From Candidatus Hydrogenedentota bacterium (lineage in GTDB: Bacteria > Hydrogenedentota > Hydrogenedentia > Hydrogenedentales > JAEUWI01): 10,048 nucleotides of DNA. The stretch covers positions 1-10,048 of the forward strand of contig JAUIKJ010000077.1 in the NCBI GenBank assembly GCA_030430835.1, read 5' to 3'. This document shows positions 1 through 7,487 of the stretch, one piece after another. Below the pieces are notes generated by a model. That model was not told the DNA's origin. It searched no databases and worked only from the letters and a program-made list of their open reading frames with translations. The number at the start of each line of letters is the position of its first letter. Positions within the stretch are counted from its first letter, which is position 1. Position numbers and translations under genes: made by a program.

Positions 1-623
1 CGCAGGGTGGCTTCCGACGCGGCAAGCGCCTGGGCGCGTTGCTGGGCGTCGAGTTCGGCCTTGCGCAACATTTCACCGAGGCCGTTCATTAGCCAGCCGC
101 AGGCAAAGATACCCACAAAGTGCAGTACCACAGGATAGGAGATATTCATGCCGACGGCGGCCCAATTCAGCAGAATGGTCGCCGCATAGGCGAAGGCACT
201 GGTGAGCGCGACGAGGTAAATGTTGCGGAACTGTGGCGAGCACATGCTGTAGCCGATGACCAGCAGCAGGTAGAGCATACCCAGCGGACTCTCCTCCGCG
301 CCGGTCAACCCGACCACGAGGCAAATGGAGAAGAGGTGGAGGAAGAAGTTGGCCCGGGTGAGGAAATAGTGGTACTTGCGGGTGTAAAGAACCCAGTGCG
401 CGAAACCGTTGTGCAACACGACGCCCAGGGTGATCCAGGGCAGGCTCGGCAGGATCTCCAACGCGATATCCATCGCGTACATCACCACGAGAGAGACGTA
501 GCCGAAGTAGCGCAGGAAGAGCAGGGTCCACTCCAGCCGCAGCGCCAATCCGATGCGCGGATTGGCACGGGGCGGCAGCCCCGAACCGGGATGCAGTATC
601 TCGCTGGCAGGCGTGTCACTCAT
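1..623 (-). CDS. Partial six-helix membrane protein, probable input domain of a sensor/signalling protein
   Basis: I translated this frame by hand: it is open from an ATG at 623 to the left edge (207 codons, C-terminus missing). A short polar N-terminus is followed by about six hydrophobic segments, near residues 33-50, 62-81, 92-107, 113-128, 134-154 and 164-182. From about residue 183 the chain becomes charged and helical (LRKAELDAQQRAQALAASEA), which looks like a coiled-coil linker. In known families, a compact multi-helix domain followed by such a linker precedes PAS, histidine kinase, GGDEF or cyclase modules. The output domain lies outside the window, so the type of signalling is unknown. 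No Shine-Dalgarno precedes the ATG. An in-frame GTG at 635 is an alternative start. The coding frame is firm; the signalling role is inferred from architecture only. Confidence 0.75.
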   Translation of the reverse strand, partial: MSDTPASEILHPGSGLPPRANPRIGLALRLEWTLLFLRYFGYVSLVVMYAMDIALEILPSLPWITLGVVLHNGFAHWVLYTRKYHYFLTRANFFLHLFSICLVVGLTGAEESPLGMLYLLLVIGYSMCSPQFRNIYLVALTSAFAYAATILLNWAAVGMNISYPVVLHFVGIFACGWLMNGLGEMLRKAELDAQQRAQALAASEATL

Positions 624-640
624 GGGATTGGCCACGCGGG

Positions 641-648
641 ATGATACC
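641..648 (-). promoter_or_regulatory. Possible -10 element of the membrane sensor gene
   Basis: On the minus strand this reads GGTATCAT, with TATCAT a five-of-six match to the -10 consensus, ending 17 bases before the ATG at 623. No convincing -35 hexamer is visible at normal spacing. If used, the transcript would start about 11 bases before the ATG, or at the alternative GTG at 635. Confidence 0.3.
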
Positions 649-668
649 ACAGCCCGGCCTGGAAGGGC

Positions 669-698
669 TTGATAGCCTGGGATAGATACTGCAATACT
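669..698 (+). promoter_or_regulatory. Possible promoter of the four-helix membrane protein gene
   Basis: TTGATA (669-674) and AATACT (693-698) are separated by 18 bases and match five and four positions of the sigma-70 consensus. Transcription would begin at about 705, the A of the chosen ATG, giving a leaderless message. There is no Shine-Dalgarno upstream. Both hexamers are imperfect, so this is a weak call. Confidence 0.3.
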
Positions 699-704
699 CC
701 CGCA

Positions 705-1268
705 ATGGATCACCCCTTTGCACGCATCCCCGCCCCCACCTTTCGCCTCGTACTCGTGGGCACGCTGGTGGGCACCTTCATTCTCATGTACATGATGACC
801 GCCATCGGGAGCACGGTGGCCGGTCTGCAGGATGCCGAGGGACGCAGTTTCGACGTGATCCAGTTCGAGTTCGCCTACACCCCGGAGATGTCCGCCCACA
901 TGGTTGCGACCTGGGGCGAGGCCGGGGCGGCAACCATTACCCGCCAGACCTACCTTGACTACCTCTTCCTGATCGCCTATGCGAACTGTATCGCGCTGTG
1001 CCTTGTGGGTGTGTCGTCAGGCGGGCTTGCGAAGCGCTGGTTTCAGGGCTTTGCACATTTCCTGGCCTATGGCCAGTGGCTCGCCGGGATTTGCGACGCG
1101 ATCGAGAACGCCTTCCTGCTGCAAAGCCTGGCAGGAAACGCCGCCGCGCCGGGCCCCCAGTTCGCGGCACTCATGGCGGGGGTGAAGTTTGCCTTCGTGG
1201 CCGCGGGGATCCTGGTGGTCTTCGCACTGCTGCCGCTGCGCTTCATTGGCCGGGAGGAGGCGGCCTAG
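705..1268 (+). CDS. Small four-helix membrane protein of unknown function
   Basis: This encodes 187 residues from the ATG at 705. A TTG at 669 would add 12 residues (MIAWDRYCNTPA) unlike a membrane-protein start, and that stretch overlaps the possible promoter. Four hydrophobic segments are visible near residues 13-33, 83-104, 113-133 and 157-178. A long loop between helices 1 and 2 contains VIQFEFAYTPEMSAHMVATWGEAG, and helix 3 runs into a DAIEN motif (131-135). I recall small bacterial membrane proteins with a similar loop and a D-x-x-EN motif that remain uncharacterised, but I cannot name a family. It is convergent with the RNase D gene, and the two stop codons overlap. No function should be assigned; the reading frame is sound because it holds a consistent membrane topology throughout. 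Confidence 0.8.
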   Translation: MDHPFARIPAPTFRLVLVGTLVGTFILMYMMTAIGSTVAGLQDAEGRSFDVIQFEFAYTPEMSAHMVATWGEAGAATITRQTYLDYLFLIAYANCIALCLVGVSSGGLAKRWFQGFAHFLAYGQWLAGICDAIENAFLLQSLAGNAAAPGPQFAALMAGVKFAFVAAGILVVFALLPLRFIGREEAA

Positions 1269-2407
1269 GCGATCTCGTCGAGGATGCGCTGGCCGTACAT
1301 CTCCAGGCGGTGTGTACCCAGGGGCACGATGGCACGGAGTTCCTCGATTGATTTCGGATTCGCCTCGGCAATTTCCCAGAGGGAATCGCGCCGTAGAATC
1401 ACGTCGGACTCCACCCCGCGGGTCTGCGCCTCATTCTTGCGCCAGCTGAAGAGCTTGTCGAAACGATCCGCGATGGCCGGGTCGCGCCGGGGCTTTCGTG
1501 GTGGACGCTTGGGGGGCGTCGCATCGCGGCCCTTCCGGATCACCCGCAACAGCGCATTCCCCATCCGGTCGGCGTTGCGGCCCGCCACCCCGGGAATCTC
1601 GCCCAGCGCGCGCATGGATTGCGGCTTGGCGTGCGCCAGTTCCACGAGCACCTTGTTTCCAAGAATCTTGAAGACCGGCAGGTCGCGCCGTTGGGCCTCG
1701 CTCTCGCGGTAGAGGTAGAGTTCGCGGAGCACGGCAAGGTCCTTGCCCCGCATCTTCTGGGCGCCGGGGATCTTCCAGAAGCCCTCCGGATCGAAGGCGC
1801 GCACCGGCACGCGCACCTCGGACTCCCGCGCGAAGAGCTCCAGTGCCTCCTCCATCCGGCCTTCTGCTTCGAGTTTGCCGGCCAGATCATCGCGCAGGCG
1901 CAGCAGGTAATGCGTGTCGGTCCGGGCGTAGTCAAGCAGTTCCGGCTTGAGCGGGCGCGCGCTCCAGTTGGCGCGCTGGTACTTCTTGGCCATCTCCACG
2001 CCGTAGTACTCGCGGAGAAACCAGGCGAGGCCCATGTTGTTGTAACCGAGCACGCGCGCGGCCCACATGGTGTCGAAGAGGTTGTGGAGGTCCCAGTCGT
2101 GCTCGCGCTTGAGCAGAATCAAGTCGTACTCGGAGGCGTGAAACACCTTCTCGACGGCCGCGTCTGCGAGCAGTGCCCCCAAACCCTCGAGTTCAAAGCC
2201 GGCCAGGGGATCGATGATGAAGTCTCGTCCGGGGATGGAGCACTGTATCAGGCAGATGCGTTCGCGATAGGCGTAGAGGCTGTTGGCCTCCAAGTCGAGT
2301 GCCACCCGCGGTTGCCCCGCAAGCGCACGCAGACAATCCCGCCAGGCGGCGGCGTTGTCGATATAGGTAAAGTCTTCGGAATTCACTGCGTTGAATGCAT
2401 TCTTCAC
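1265..2407 (-). CDS. rnd: Ribonuclease D
   Basis: RNase D is a 3'-to-5' exoribonuclease of the DEDDy family that trims the 3' ends of tRNA precursors and other small RNAs. The 380-residue product is close to the usual length (E. coli about 375). All three exonuclease motifs are present: VALDLEANS (metal ligands D38 and E40), FHASEYDLILL (D95) and YARTDTHYLL (Y160, D164). An HRDC domain follows at about 218-298 (QRRDLPVFKILGNKVLVELA) and a second, weaker HRDC-like domain at about 310-380, as in E. coli RNase D. A basic proline-rich linker (about 292-309) joins them. I chose the GTG at 2407; a GTG at 2386 (373 residues) fits equally well and neither has a Shine-Dalgarno. The open frame continues upstream to 2695, but that part is antisense to the next gene. 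It stands alone, divergent from the SGNH hydrolase gene. Confidence 0.95.
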   Translation of the reverse strand: MKNAFNAVNSEDFTYIDNAAAWRDCLRALAGQPRVALDLEANSLYAYRERICLIQCSIPGRDFIIDPLAGFELEGLGALLADAAVEKVFHASEYDLILLKREHDWDLHNLFDTMWAARVLGYNNMGLAWFLREYYGVEMAKKYQRANWSARPLKPELLDYARTDTHYLLRLRDDLAGKLEAEGRMEEALELFARESEVRVPVRAFDPEGFWKIPGAQKMRGKDLAVLRELYLYRESEAQRRDLPVFKILGNKVLVELAHAKPQSMRALGEIPGVAGRNADRMGNALLRVIRKGRDATPPKRPPRKPRRDPAIADRFDKLFSWRKNEAQTRGVESDVILRRDSLWEIAEANPKSIEELRAIVPLGTHRLEMYGQRILDEIA

Positions 2408-2422
2408 TGGAGGGCTCGCCAC

Positions 2423-2430
2423 AGTATACC
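2423..2430 (-). promoter_or_regulatory. Possible -10 element of rnd
   Basis: The minus strand reads GGTATACT; TATACT matches five of six -10 positions and lies 15 bases before the GTG at 2407. The -35 region at 17-18 bases is GC-rich and poor. The predicted transcript start near 2416 leaves a leader of about 9 bases to GTG 2407, or 30 bases to GTG 2386. Confidence 0.35.
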
Positions 2431-2491
2431 GATTCGGGGCCCGGCCTGCACCCGGACCGTGGGCGTGGCTGGATTCTACGTGGCGAAGTGG

Positions 2492-2499
2492 GGTATCAC
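2492..2499 (+). promoter_or_regulatory. Possible -10 element of the SGNH hydrolase gene
   Basis: GGTATCAC lies 7 bases before the ATG at 2507. TATCAC matches four of six -10 positions. Transcription from it would start at about the ATG, giving a leaderless message. No good -35 is visible. It faces away from the possible rnd promoter within the same 99-base divergent gap. Confidence 0.25.
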
Positions 2500-2506
2500 T
2501 CGATTC

Positions 2507-3640
2507 ATGAAAGCCCCCCGAACCCATGCCCTGCGCGCTGTGGCGGCCTACCTTGCCTACCTTGCGGTCGCGACCGTGGTTGTACTCCTGCTGATCGAAG
2601 GTGTGCTGCGCGTGGGCTTTGCGATGCCGCGCGGCCTCTTCCACTTCCGGCCGCAGGATGGTGCCACGCTCTACCTCCCCAATGCCGAGATGCACCTCGT
2701 CTGGGACCTGTTCCCCTACACCATTCGCACAAACGCACTCGGCTTCCGCGGACCGGAGATCGCCCCGGACAAACCCGACGGCACCACGCGCATTCTCGCG
2801 CTCGGCGATTCGGTCACGGTCGGCTTCTACGTGAACGACGCGCAGACCTGGCCCCGGATGCTGGAAACACAGCTGCGCGGGGCCGACACCCGGGCCGAGG
2901 TGATCAACGCGGGCCTGGGCGACACTTCACTCGACACGCAACGCGCCATCTACTTGCGCTACGGCCTTCCCCTGGATGCGGATCGGCTGGTGCTCACCTT
3001 CGTCGCGAATGACATCGATGCGCTGCGCGGCAAGTCGCGCGCGGAGATGCTCGCGATGGATCGGCGCTTCGATGCGACGACCGCCTGGAGCGAGTGGCTC
3101 ATCTTCGGGCGCAGCGCGATAGGCGAGTGGATCCTTGATCGCGCAACACAGTGGCGCGTGACCAAGTACCGAAACCATCGTCAGCAGTTGCTGCGCGGCG
3201 AGGTGAGCGGCTCCCCGGTCCTGGCGGGCGCGACGGACTTCGCCGCGAATGTCGGCATATTCCTCGACGAACACGCGCGCCCGCGCGATGGCATCGCGGG
3301 CTATGAGGACTACACCGAAGATCAACACACCCTGATCGCGAACTACCTCTACCTACTCGATGATTTGCACCGCCACTGCACTGCGCAGGGAACGGATCTG
3401 CTCTTCGTGTATTTCCCGGATTACCCGGAGATCTACGACCCTGATCGCAGGGTCCCGCTGAACGGCTTGCTCCGCGAGGCCTGCGCCCAGCGGGGTATTC
3501 CCTTCCTCGATCTGCTGCCCGCCTTTCGCGCGCATCCGGACGAGGTGCTCCACTTCGCGCCGCTGGACTTCCACCCGAACGCGCGGGGCAATGCGGTGAT
3601 CGCGCGGGCCATCGCCGAATGGCTTCTGACCCATCGCTAA
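2507..3640 (+). CDS. Membrane-anchored SGNH/GDSL-type hydrolase
   Basis: The 377-residue product starts MKAPRTHALR and has one hydrophobic helix at about 11-33, a signal anchor placing the catalytic domain outside the cytoplasmic membrane. SGNH-fold blocks are visible in order: ILALGDSVTVGF with nucleophile S102; a glycine-bearing NAGLGDTS (134-141); TFVANDID with the block III asparagine N168; and LDFHPNARGNAVIA with H356. The acid of the last block is D354, two rather than the usual three residues before the histidine. Families with this layout hydrolyse ester or acyl groups on lipids, glycans or exported polymers; the substrate cannot be told from sequence. The ATG at 2507 was chosen because the frame upstream, open back to 1619, is antisense to rnd. 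No Shine-Dalgarno precedes it. It appears monocistronic, with rnd divergent on one side and purQ convergent on the other. Confidence 0.88.
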   Translation: MKAPRTHALRAVAAYLAYLAVATVVVLLLIEGVLRVGFAMPRGLFHFRPQDGATLYLPNAEMHLVWDLFPYTIRTNALGFRGPEIAPDKPDGTTRILALGDSVTVGFYVNDAQTWPRMLETQLRGADTRAEVINAGLGDTSLDTQRAIYLRYGLPLDADRLVLTFVANDIDALRGKSRAEMLAMDRRFDATTAWSEWLIFGRSAIGEWILDRATQWRVTKYRNHRQQLLRGEVSGSPVLAGATDFAANVGIFLDEHARPRDGIAGYEDYTEDQHTLIANYLYLLDDLHRHCTAQGTDLLFVYFPDYPEIYDPDRRVPLNGLLREACAQRGIPFLDLLPAFRAHPDEVLHFAPLDFHPNARGNAVIARAIAEWLLTHR

Positions 3641-3694
3641 GGCCGACTGACATCGCAGAATTTTGGGCGTGGTCTGCGGCGACGGTTGGAATCC

Positions 3695-3707
3695 GCTCCC
3701 CCGGAGC
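3695..3707. terminator. Weak hairpin between convergent genes
   Basis: GCTCC-CCC-GGAGC can fold into a five-base-pair hairpin in the 80-base gap between the stops of the SGNH gene (3640) and purQ (3721). There is no T-run on either strand, so intrinsic termination is doubtful. It is the only stem noticed in this gap. Confidence 0.2.
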
Positions 3708-3720
3708 CGGAAACGACGGG

Positions 3721-4527
3721 CTACACCTTTGCGCCGATGAGCTCCTTCGCCGCAAAGTCCACCGCGCTCCGGAACAGCTGAAGCCCAGCACCTTCTTCGG
3801 GGAGATCTTCCCGGGTCCAGCGCGGGTGGTTGAGCCGGTCGAGGTAGGCCTCGGGGTGCGGCATCAGACCGAAGATGCGGCCGCTGGGATCGCAGATCCC
3901 CGCCACGTCGTCCGTCGAGCCGTTCGGGTTGTCCGGGTACGCGCCGCGCGCGGGGCCGCTGCCCTGGCGCGAAGCGTAGCGCAGTGCGATCTGCCCGCCC
4001 GCCTGCAAGGCCGCCAGCGTCGCGTCGTCGCGCGGGATGAACTTGCCCTCGCCGTGGCGGATGGGCAGCTCGATGCGCTCGATGCCGTGCAGCCAGACGC
4101 AGGGCGTGGCCGGGTCGCGCTCGAGGGCCACCCAGCGGTCCTCGAAGCGGCCGCTGTCGTTGTGCGTCACGGTCACGTCCTGCCGGAATGCGCCGTCGCT
4201 GAACGGCAGCATCCCCAGCTTCACCAGCACCTGGAAGCCGTTGCAGATGCCGATGGCCAGCTTGCCCTCAGCCACGAAGCCCTGCAGGGCCTCGCCCAGC
4301 CGGTAGCGCAAGCGGTTCGCCAGGATGCGCCCGGAGGCCACGTCGTCGCCGAAGGAGAAGCCGCCCGGCACTGCGAGGATCTGGAAGCGTTCCAGCATCG
4401 CCGGGTCCGCCGCGAGATCGTTCAAATGAACGCGCTCCGCCGACGCGCCCGCGCGCTCGAAGGCCTGTGCCGTCTCCGCGTCGCAGTTGATGCCGAAGCC
4501 GGTTAGGATGAGGGCTTGGGGTTTCAT
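3721..4527 (-). CDS. purQ: FGAM synthase glutaminase subunit PurQ
   Basis: PurQ is the class I glutamine amidotransferase subunit of phosphoribosylformylglycinamidine (FGAM) synthase. It releases ammonia from glutamine for the PurL subunit. The product is 268 residues. PGGFSFGDD (54-62) is the oxyanion-loop region, GICNGFQVL (93-101) carries the catalytic C95, and GLMPHPEAY (220-228) supplies H224 and E226. RHGEGKF and RGAYPDNPNGS are typical of this family and of the glutaminase domain in single-chain PurL. It is longer than the short PurQ of Bacillus (about 227 residues). The ATG at 4527 lies 5 bases after the purSL stop and begins MKPQALILTG, matching the family N-terminus. An ATG at 4539 would overlap purSL. 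No clear Shine-Dalgarno is present, so translation is probably coupled to purSL. Confidence 0.96.
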   Translation of the reverse strand: MKPQALILTGFGINCDAETAQAFERAGASAERVHLNDLAADPAMLERFQILAVPGGFSFGDDVASGRILANRLRYRLGEALQGFVAEGKLAIGICNGFQVLVKLGMLPFSDGAFRQDVTVTHNDSGRFEDRWVALERDPATPCVWLHGIERIELPIRHGEGKFIPRDDATLAALQAGGQIALRYASRQGSGPARGAYPDNPNGSTDDVAGICDPSGRIFGLMPHPEAYLDRLNHPRWTREDLPEEGAGLQLFRSAVDFAAKELIGAKV

Positions 4528-4532
4528 GTCCG

Positions 4533-7487
4533 TTACCATTGCAGCGGCTCCTGCCACGCGGCCTTGAGGGTGGAGATGTCACTCGAAACAATCGACGTTT
4601 TGGACGCCGTGACCGTGAAGGTGGATGCTGCGGTCACGGTACCAATGCGCGTTGCAGCGAGTGCGGCCTCGAAGGCGGCGGCCTTGTCTTCCGCCACCGT
4701 CACCACAAAGCGCCCCTGGCTTTCGCTATAGAGCGCGGCGGCGGCCGATAGCCCATCCGCGCACAAGGGCGCGATGTCGATCTCCATGCCGTAACCACCG
4801 CCAAAGGCGGACTCCGCCAGCGCGGCCGCCAGGCCGCCGTCGGAGATGTCGTGACACGAGGCCACCAGCCCTGCGTCGATCGCTTGCGCGAGTTGTTCGT
4901 AGCGTTTGCGGTTCGCCTTCGCGTCCACCTGCGGCGCGCGGCCGCCGGCGAGGCCCTTGACCGTGGCGTATTCGCTGCCGCCGAGTTCGTCGCGCGTTTC
5001 GCCGAGGACGTAGACCACGTCGCCCGGGCGCTTCACGTCCATGCTGACGCACTTGCGCACGTCGTCGATCACGGCGGCGGCGGTGAAGAGCACGGTCGGC
5101 GGGATCGAGATCTTCGTGTCGCCGATCTTGTAGTCGTTCTTCATGCTGTCTTTGCCGCTGATCAGCGGGATGTCGTAGGCGACGCAGGTGTCGTAGAGCG
5201 CCTCGCAGCAGCGGACGAGCTGCGCCAGCTTGTGGCGGCCGTCGGGGGTCTTCTCGCTTTCGACGGGGTCCGGCCAGCAGAAGTTGTCGAGACCGGCGAT
5301 GGTGCCCATCTTCGCGCCGACGGCAACGAGGTTGCGCACGGCTTCGTCGATAGAACAGGCCATCATCGCGTAGCAATCGAGGTCGCTGTATTTCGGCGCG
5401 ATGCCGCAGGCCACGGCGATGCCCTTGTTCGATCCCGGCACGGGACGAATCACGCCGGCGTTGCCCGGGCCGTCTTCTTCCGCGCCCTGGAACTGCTTGA
5501 GCACGCTCTGGCCCAACACTTCGTGGTCGTACATCCGCACGAAGGATTCTTTCGAGCAGACGTTCAGGCTGCCGAGCACCGCCTCGAGGTCTTCGGTGAA
5601 GTCGTTGTCTTCGACCACGATTGCCGGCTGCGGCGCTTCCGGCGCAAGCTCGGCCTTGAGCTGCATCTTCGGCACGCCGTCGTGCAGGAAGGCCATGTCG
5701 AGCGATCCGATAAGTTTGCCGCCGTAGGTGCAGGCGAGTTGGCCGGAGTCCGTGAACTCGCCGATAACCGTCGCCTCGACCTCGCGACGCTTCGCCAAAT
5801 CGAGGAAGGCCGCGATCTTTTCTTCCGGCACCGCGAGCGTCATGCGCTCCTGCGCCTCGCTCAGGAAGATCTCCCAGGGCGCAAGGCCCGCGTACTTCAG
5901 CGGGCACTTGTCCAGATGAATCGTTGCGCCCCCGGGACCGTTCGCCATCTCGCCGATGCTCGAGGAGAGGCCGCCCGCGCCGTTGTCGGTGATGTTGTTG
6001 TAGAGCCCAAGGTCGCGCGCTTCGAGAATGAAGTCGGCCATCTTCTTCTGCGTGATCGGATCGCCAATCTGCACCGCCGTCGCGGGCGAGCCCTCGTGCA
6101 GTTCCTCTGAGGAGAAGGTCGCGCCGTGGATGCCGTCCTTGCCGATGCGGCCGCCCGCCATGACGATCAGATCGCCCGGAAGTGCTTCCTTCTCGTGCGA
6201 CGGCTTGCCGTCCACCGTCGTGGGAATGAGGCCGCCCGTGCCGCAGAAGACCAGCGGCTTGCCGAGGAAGCGCTCGTGGAAGACGATCGCGCCATTGATA
6301 TCCGGAATGCCGCTCTCGTTGCCGCCGTCCTTCACGCCGCGGTGTACGCCGCGCAGCACGCGCCGCGGATGCAGCAGCCGCGCGGGGATCTCGCCCTCGT
6401 GGAAGGGGGAAGCAAAGCAGAAGACGTCGGTGTTGAAGATGCACTTGCAGCCCATGCCCGCGCCGAGGATGTCGCGGTTCACGCCGACGATCCCCGTCAT
6501 CGCGCCGCCGTAGGGATCCAGGGCGGAGGGGCTGTTGTGCGTCTCGGCCTTGAGCGCGAAGAGGTAGTCGTCGTCGAAGCGGATGAGGCCCGCGTTGTCG
6601 TGGAAGACGCTGACCAGCCAGTCCACGCGCTTGGCGACTTCGTCGGTCGTCGCCTTGACGTAATTCTTGAAGAGCCCGTCGATCGTTCGGGTCTTGCCCT
6701 CGGGATCGGTGTACTCAATGGTCGCCGCGAAGATCTTGTGCTTGCAATGTTCCGACCAGGTCTGCGCGAGGATCTCGAGTTCGATATCCGTCGGCTTCGC
6801 GGGCAGGCCCGCTTCCTTGCGCACTGCCTGTACCGCGGCGTCGCGGTAGTAACCCTGGATCGCCTGCATCTCGCGCAGGTCAAGTGCGAGCATCATGTCG
6901 CGGCTCAGGGCTTCGAGCGCCGTGTCGGGGATCTCCAACTCGATCTCATGTACCGCCGGGTCGCTGCGATCGGTCACCACGGGCAGGCCCAGCAGCGGGC
7001 CACCCGCGATGGCCGCCAGTTCGTCCGGCGACTTCACGGTCCATTGTTCGATCAGGTCGTTGGCCAGCAGCTTGCGGGCAATGTGCTCCGCGGTGGACTG
7101 ATCCACGCCCTGCAGCACGTATTGCTGCGCCGTGTACACGGCCTCGCCATCCTGCAGATCACGGCCGATGGTGTCGCGCAGGCCTTCGGCCGCGCTGCGT
7201 CCCACGTTGTCGGTCACTCCGGGACGGAAACCCACCTCGACGACGTAGTCGAAGTCGCGCGCGAGCGCGCGGTTCGCGGCGGATTCCTGGATAATGGGGT
7301 CGGTGAAGAGTTCCGTGCGGGCGCGCTCGAGCTCGTCTGGTGCGAGCGCCGCATCGATCGTGAAAATCTCAATTACACGTGCGTCGGCGATGTGGATGCC
7401 GAGGTCGTCGGCGATGCGCTGTTTCACGGCGAGGCCCGCGGGATCCTTACGGCCCGGCTGGATCGCGACTTCAATGCGCTCAGCCAT
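4533..7487 (-). CDS. purL: FGAM synthase PurS-PurL fusion (PurSL)
   Basis: This is the ATP-dependent synthetase of FGAM synthase, converting FGAR and ammonia to FGAM (step 4 of IMP synthesis). The 984 residues exceed stand-alone PurL (about 740) because the N-terminus is PurS-like. Two PurS-like halves can be read: about 5-72 (VAIQPGRKDPAGLAVKQRIA to DPIIQESA) and about 80-152 (VVEVGFRPGVTDN to LLANDLIEQWTV). The catalytic part has AQTWSEHCKHK (241-251, H247), AETHNSPSALDPYGGA (314-329), TDNGAGGLSSSIGEMA (500-515), ISGKDSMKND (776-785) and CHDISDGGLA (878-887). There is no glutaminase domain; purQ follows directly. The ATG at 7487 is 8 bases downstream of GGAAG inside purM, and ATGGCTGA contains both the purSL start and the purM stop. 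Geobacter- and Desulfovibrio-type bacteria are known for such PurSL proteins. No frameshift or missing motif was seen. Confidence 0.96.
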   Translation of the reverse strand: MAERIEVAIQPGRKDPAGLAVKQRIADDLGIHIADARVIEIFTIDAALAPDELERARTELFTDPIIQESAANRALARDFDYVVEVGFRPGVTDNVGRSAAEGLRDTIGRDLQDGEAVYTAQQYVLQGVDQSTAEHIARKLLANDLIEQWTVKSPDELAAIAGGPLLGLPVVTDRSDPAVHEIELEIPDTALEALSRDMMLALDLREMQAIQGYYRDAAVQAVRKEAGLPAKPTDIELEILAQTWSEHCKHKIFAATIEYTDPEGKTRTIDGLFKNYVKATTDEVAKRVDWLVSVFHDNAGLIRFDDDYLFALKAETHNSPSALDPYGGAMTGIVGVNRDILGAGMGCKCIFNTDVFCFASPFHEGEIPARLLHPRRVLRGVHRGVKDGGNESGIPDINGAIVFHERFLGKPLVFCGTGGLIPTTVDGKPSHEKEALPGDLIVMAGGRIGKDGIHGATFSSEELHEGSPATAVQIGDPITQKKMADFILEARDLGLYNNITDNGAGGLSSSIGEMANGPGGATIHLDKCPLKYAGLAPWEIFLSEAQERMTLAVPEEKIAAFLDLAKRREVEATVIGEFTDSGQLACTYGGKLIGSLDMAFLHDGVPKMQLKAELAPEAPQPAIVVEDNDFTEDLEAVLGSLNVCSKESFVRMYDHEVLGQSVLKQFQGAEEDGPGNAGVIRPVPGSNKGIAVACGIAPKYSDLDCYAMMACSIDEAVRNLVAVGAKMGTIAGLDNFCWPDPVESEKTPDGRHKLAQLVRCCEALYDTCVAYDIPLISGKDSMKNDYKIGDTKISIPPTVLFTAAAVIDDVRKCVSMDVKRPGDVVYVLGETRDELGGSEYATVKGLAGGRAPQVDAKANRKRYEQLAQAIDAGLVASCHDISDGGLAAALAESAFGGGYGMEIDIAPLCADGLSAAAALYSESQGRFVVTVAEDKAAAFEAALAATRIGTVTAASTFTVTASKTSIVSSDISTLKAAWQEPLQW

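Noticed and set aside
1619..2506. Upstream extension of the SGNH hydrolase frame, giving a 673-residue protein
   Set aside because: This part is antisense to rnd. The translation has no recognisable domain and the hydrolase has a natural start with a signal anchor at 2507.
2408..2695. Upstream extension of RNase D to a 476-residue protein
   Set aside because: It is antisense to the SGNH hydrolase N-terminus and adds about 96 residues absent from RNase D proteins.
4851..6110. Long plus-strand open frame of 419 codons opposite purSL, and similar ones at 6126-7529 and 7294-8559
   Set aside because: They lie wholly or largely antisense to purSL and purM, whose motifs are unmistakable. Their translations are rich in H, R, A, V and E without domains, as expected from the mirror of GC-biased codons.
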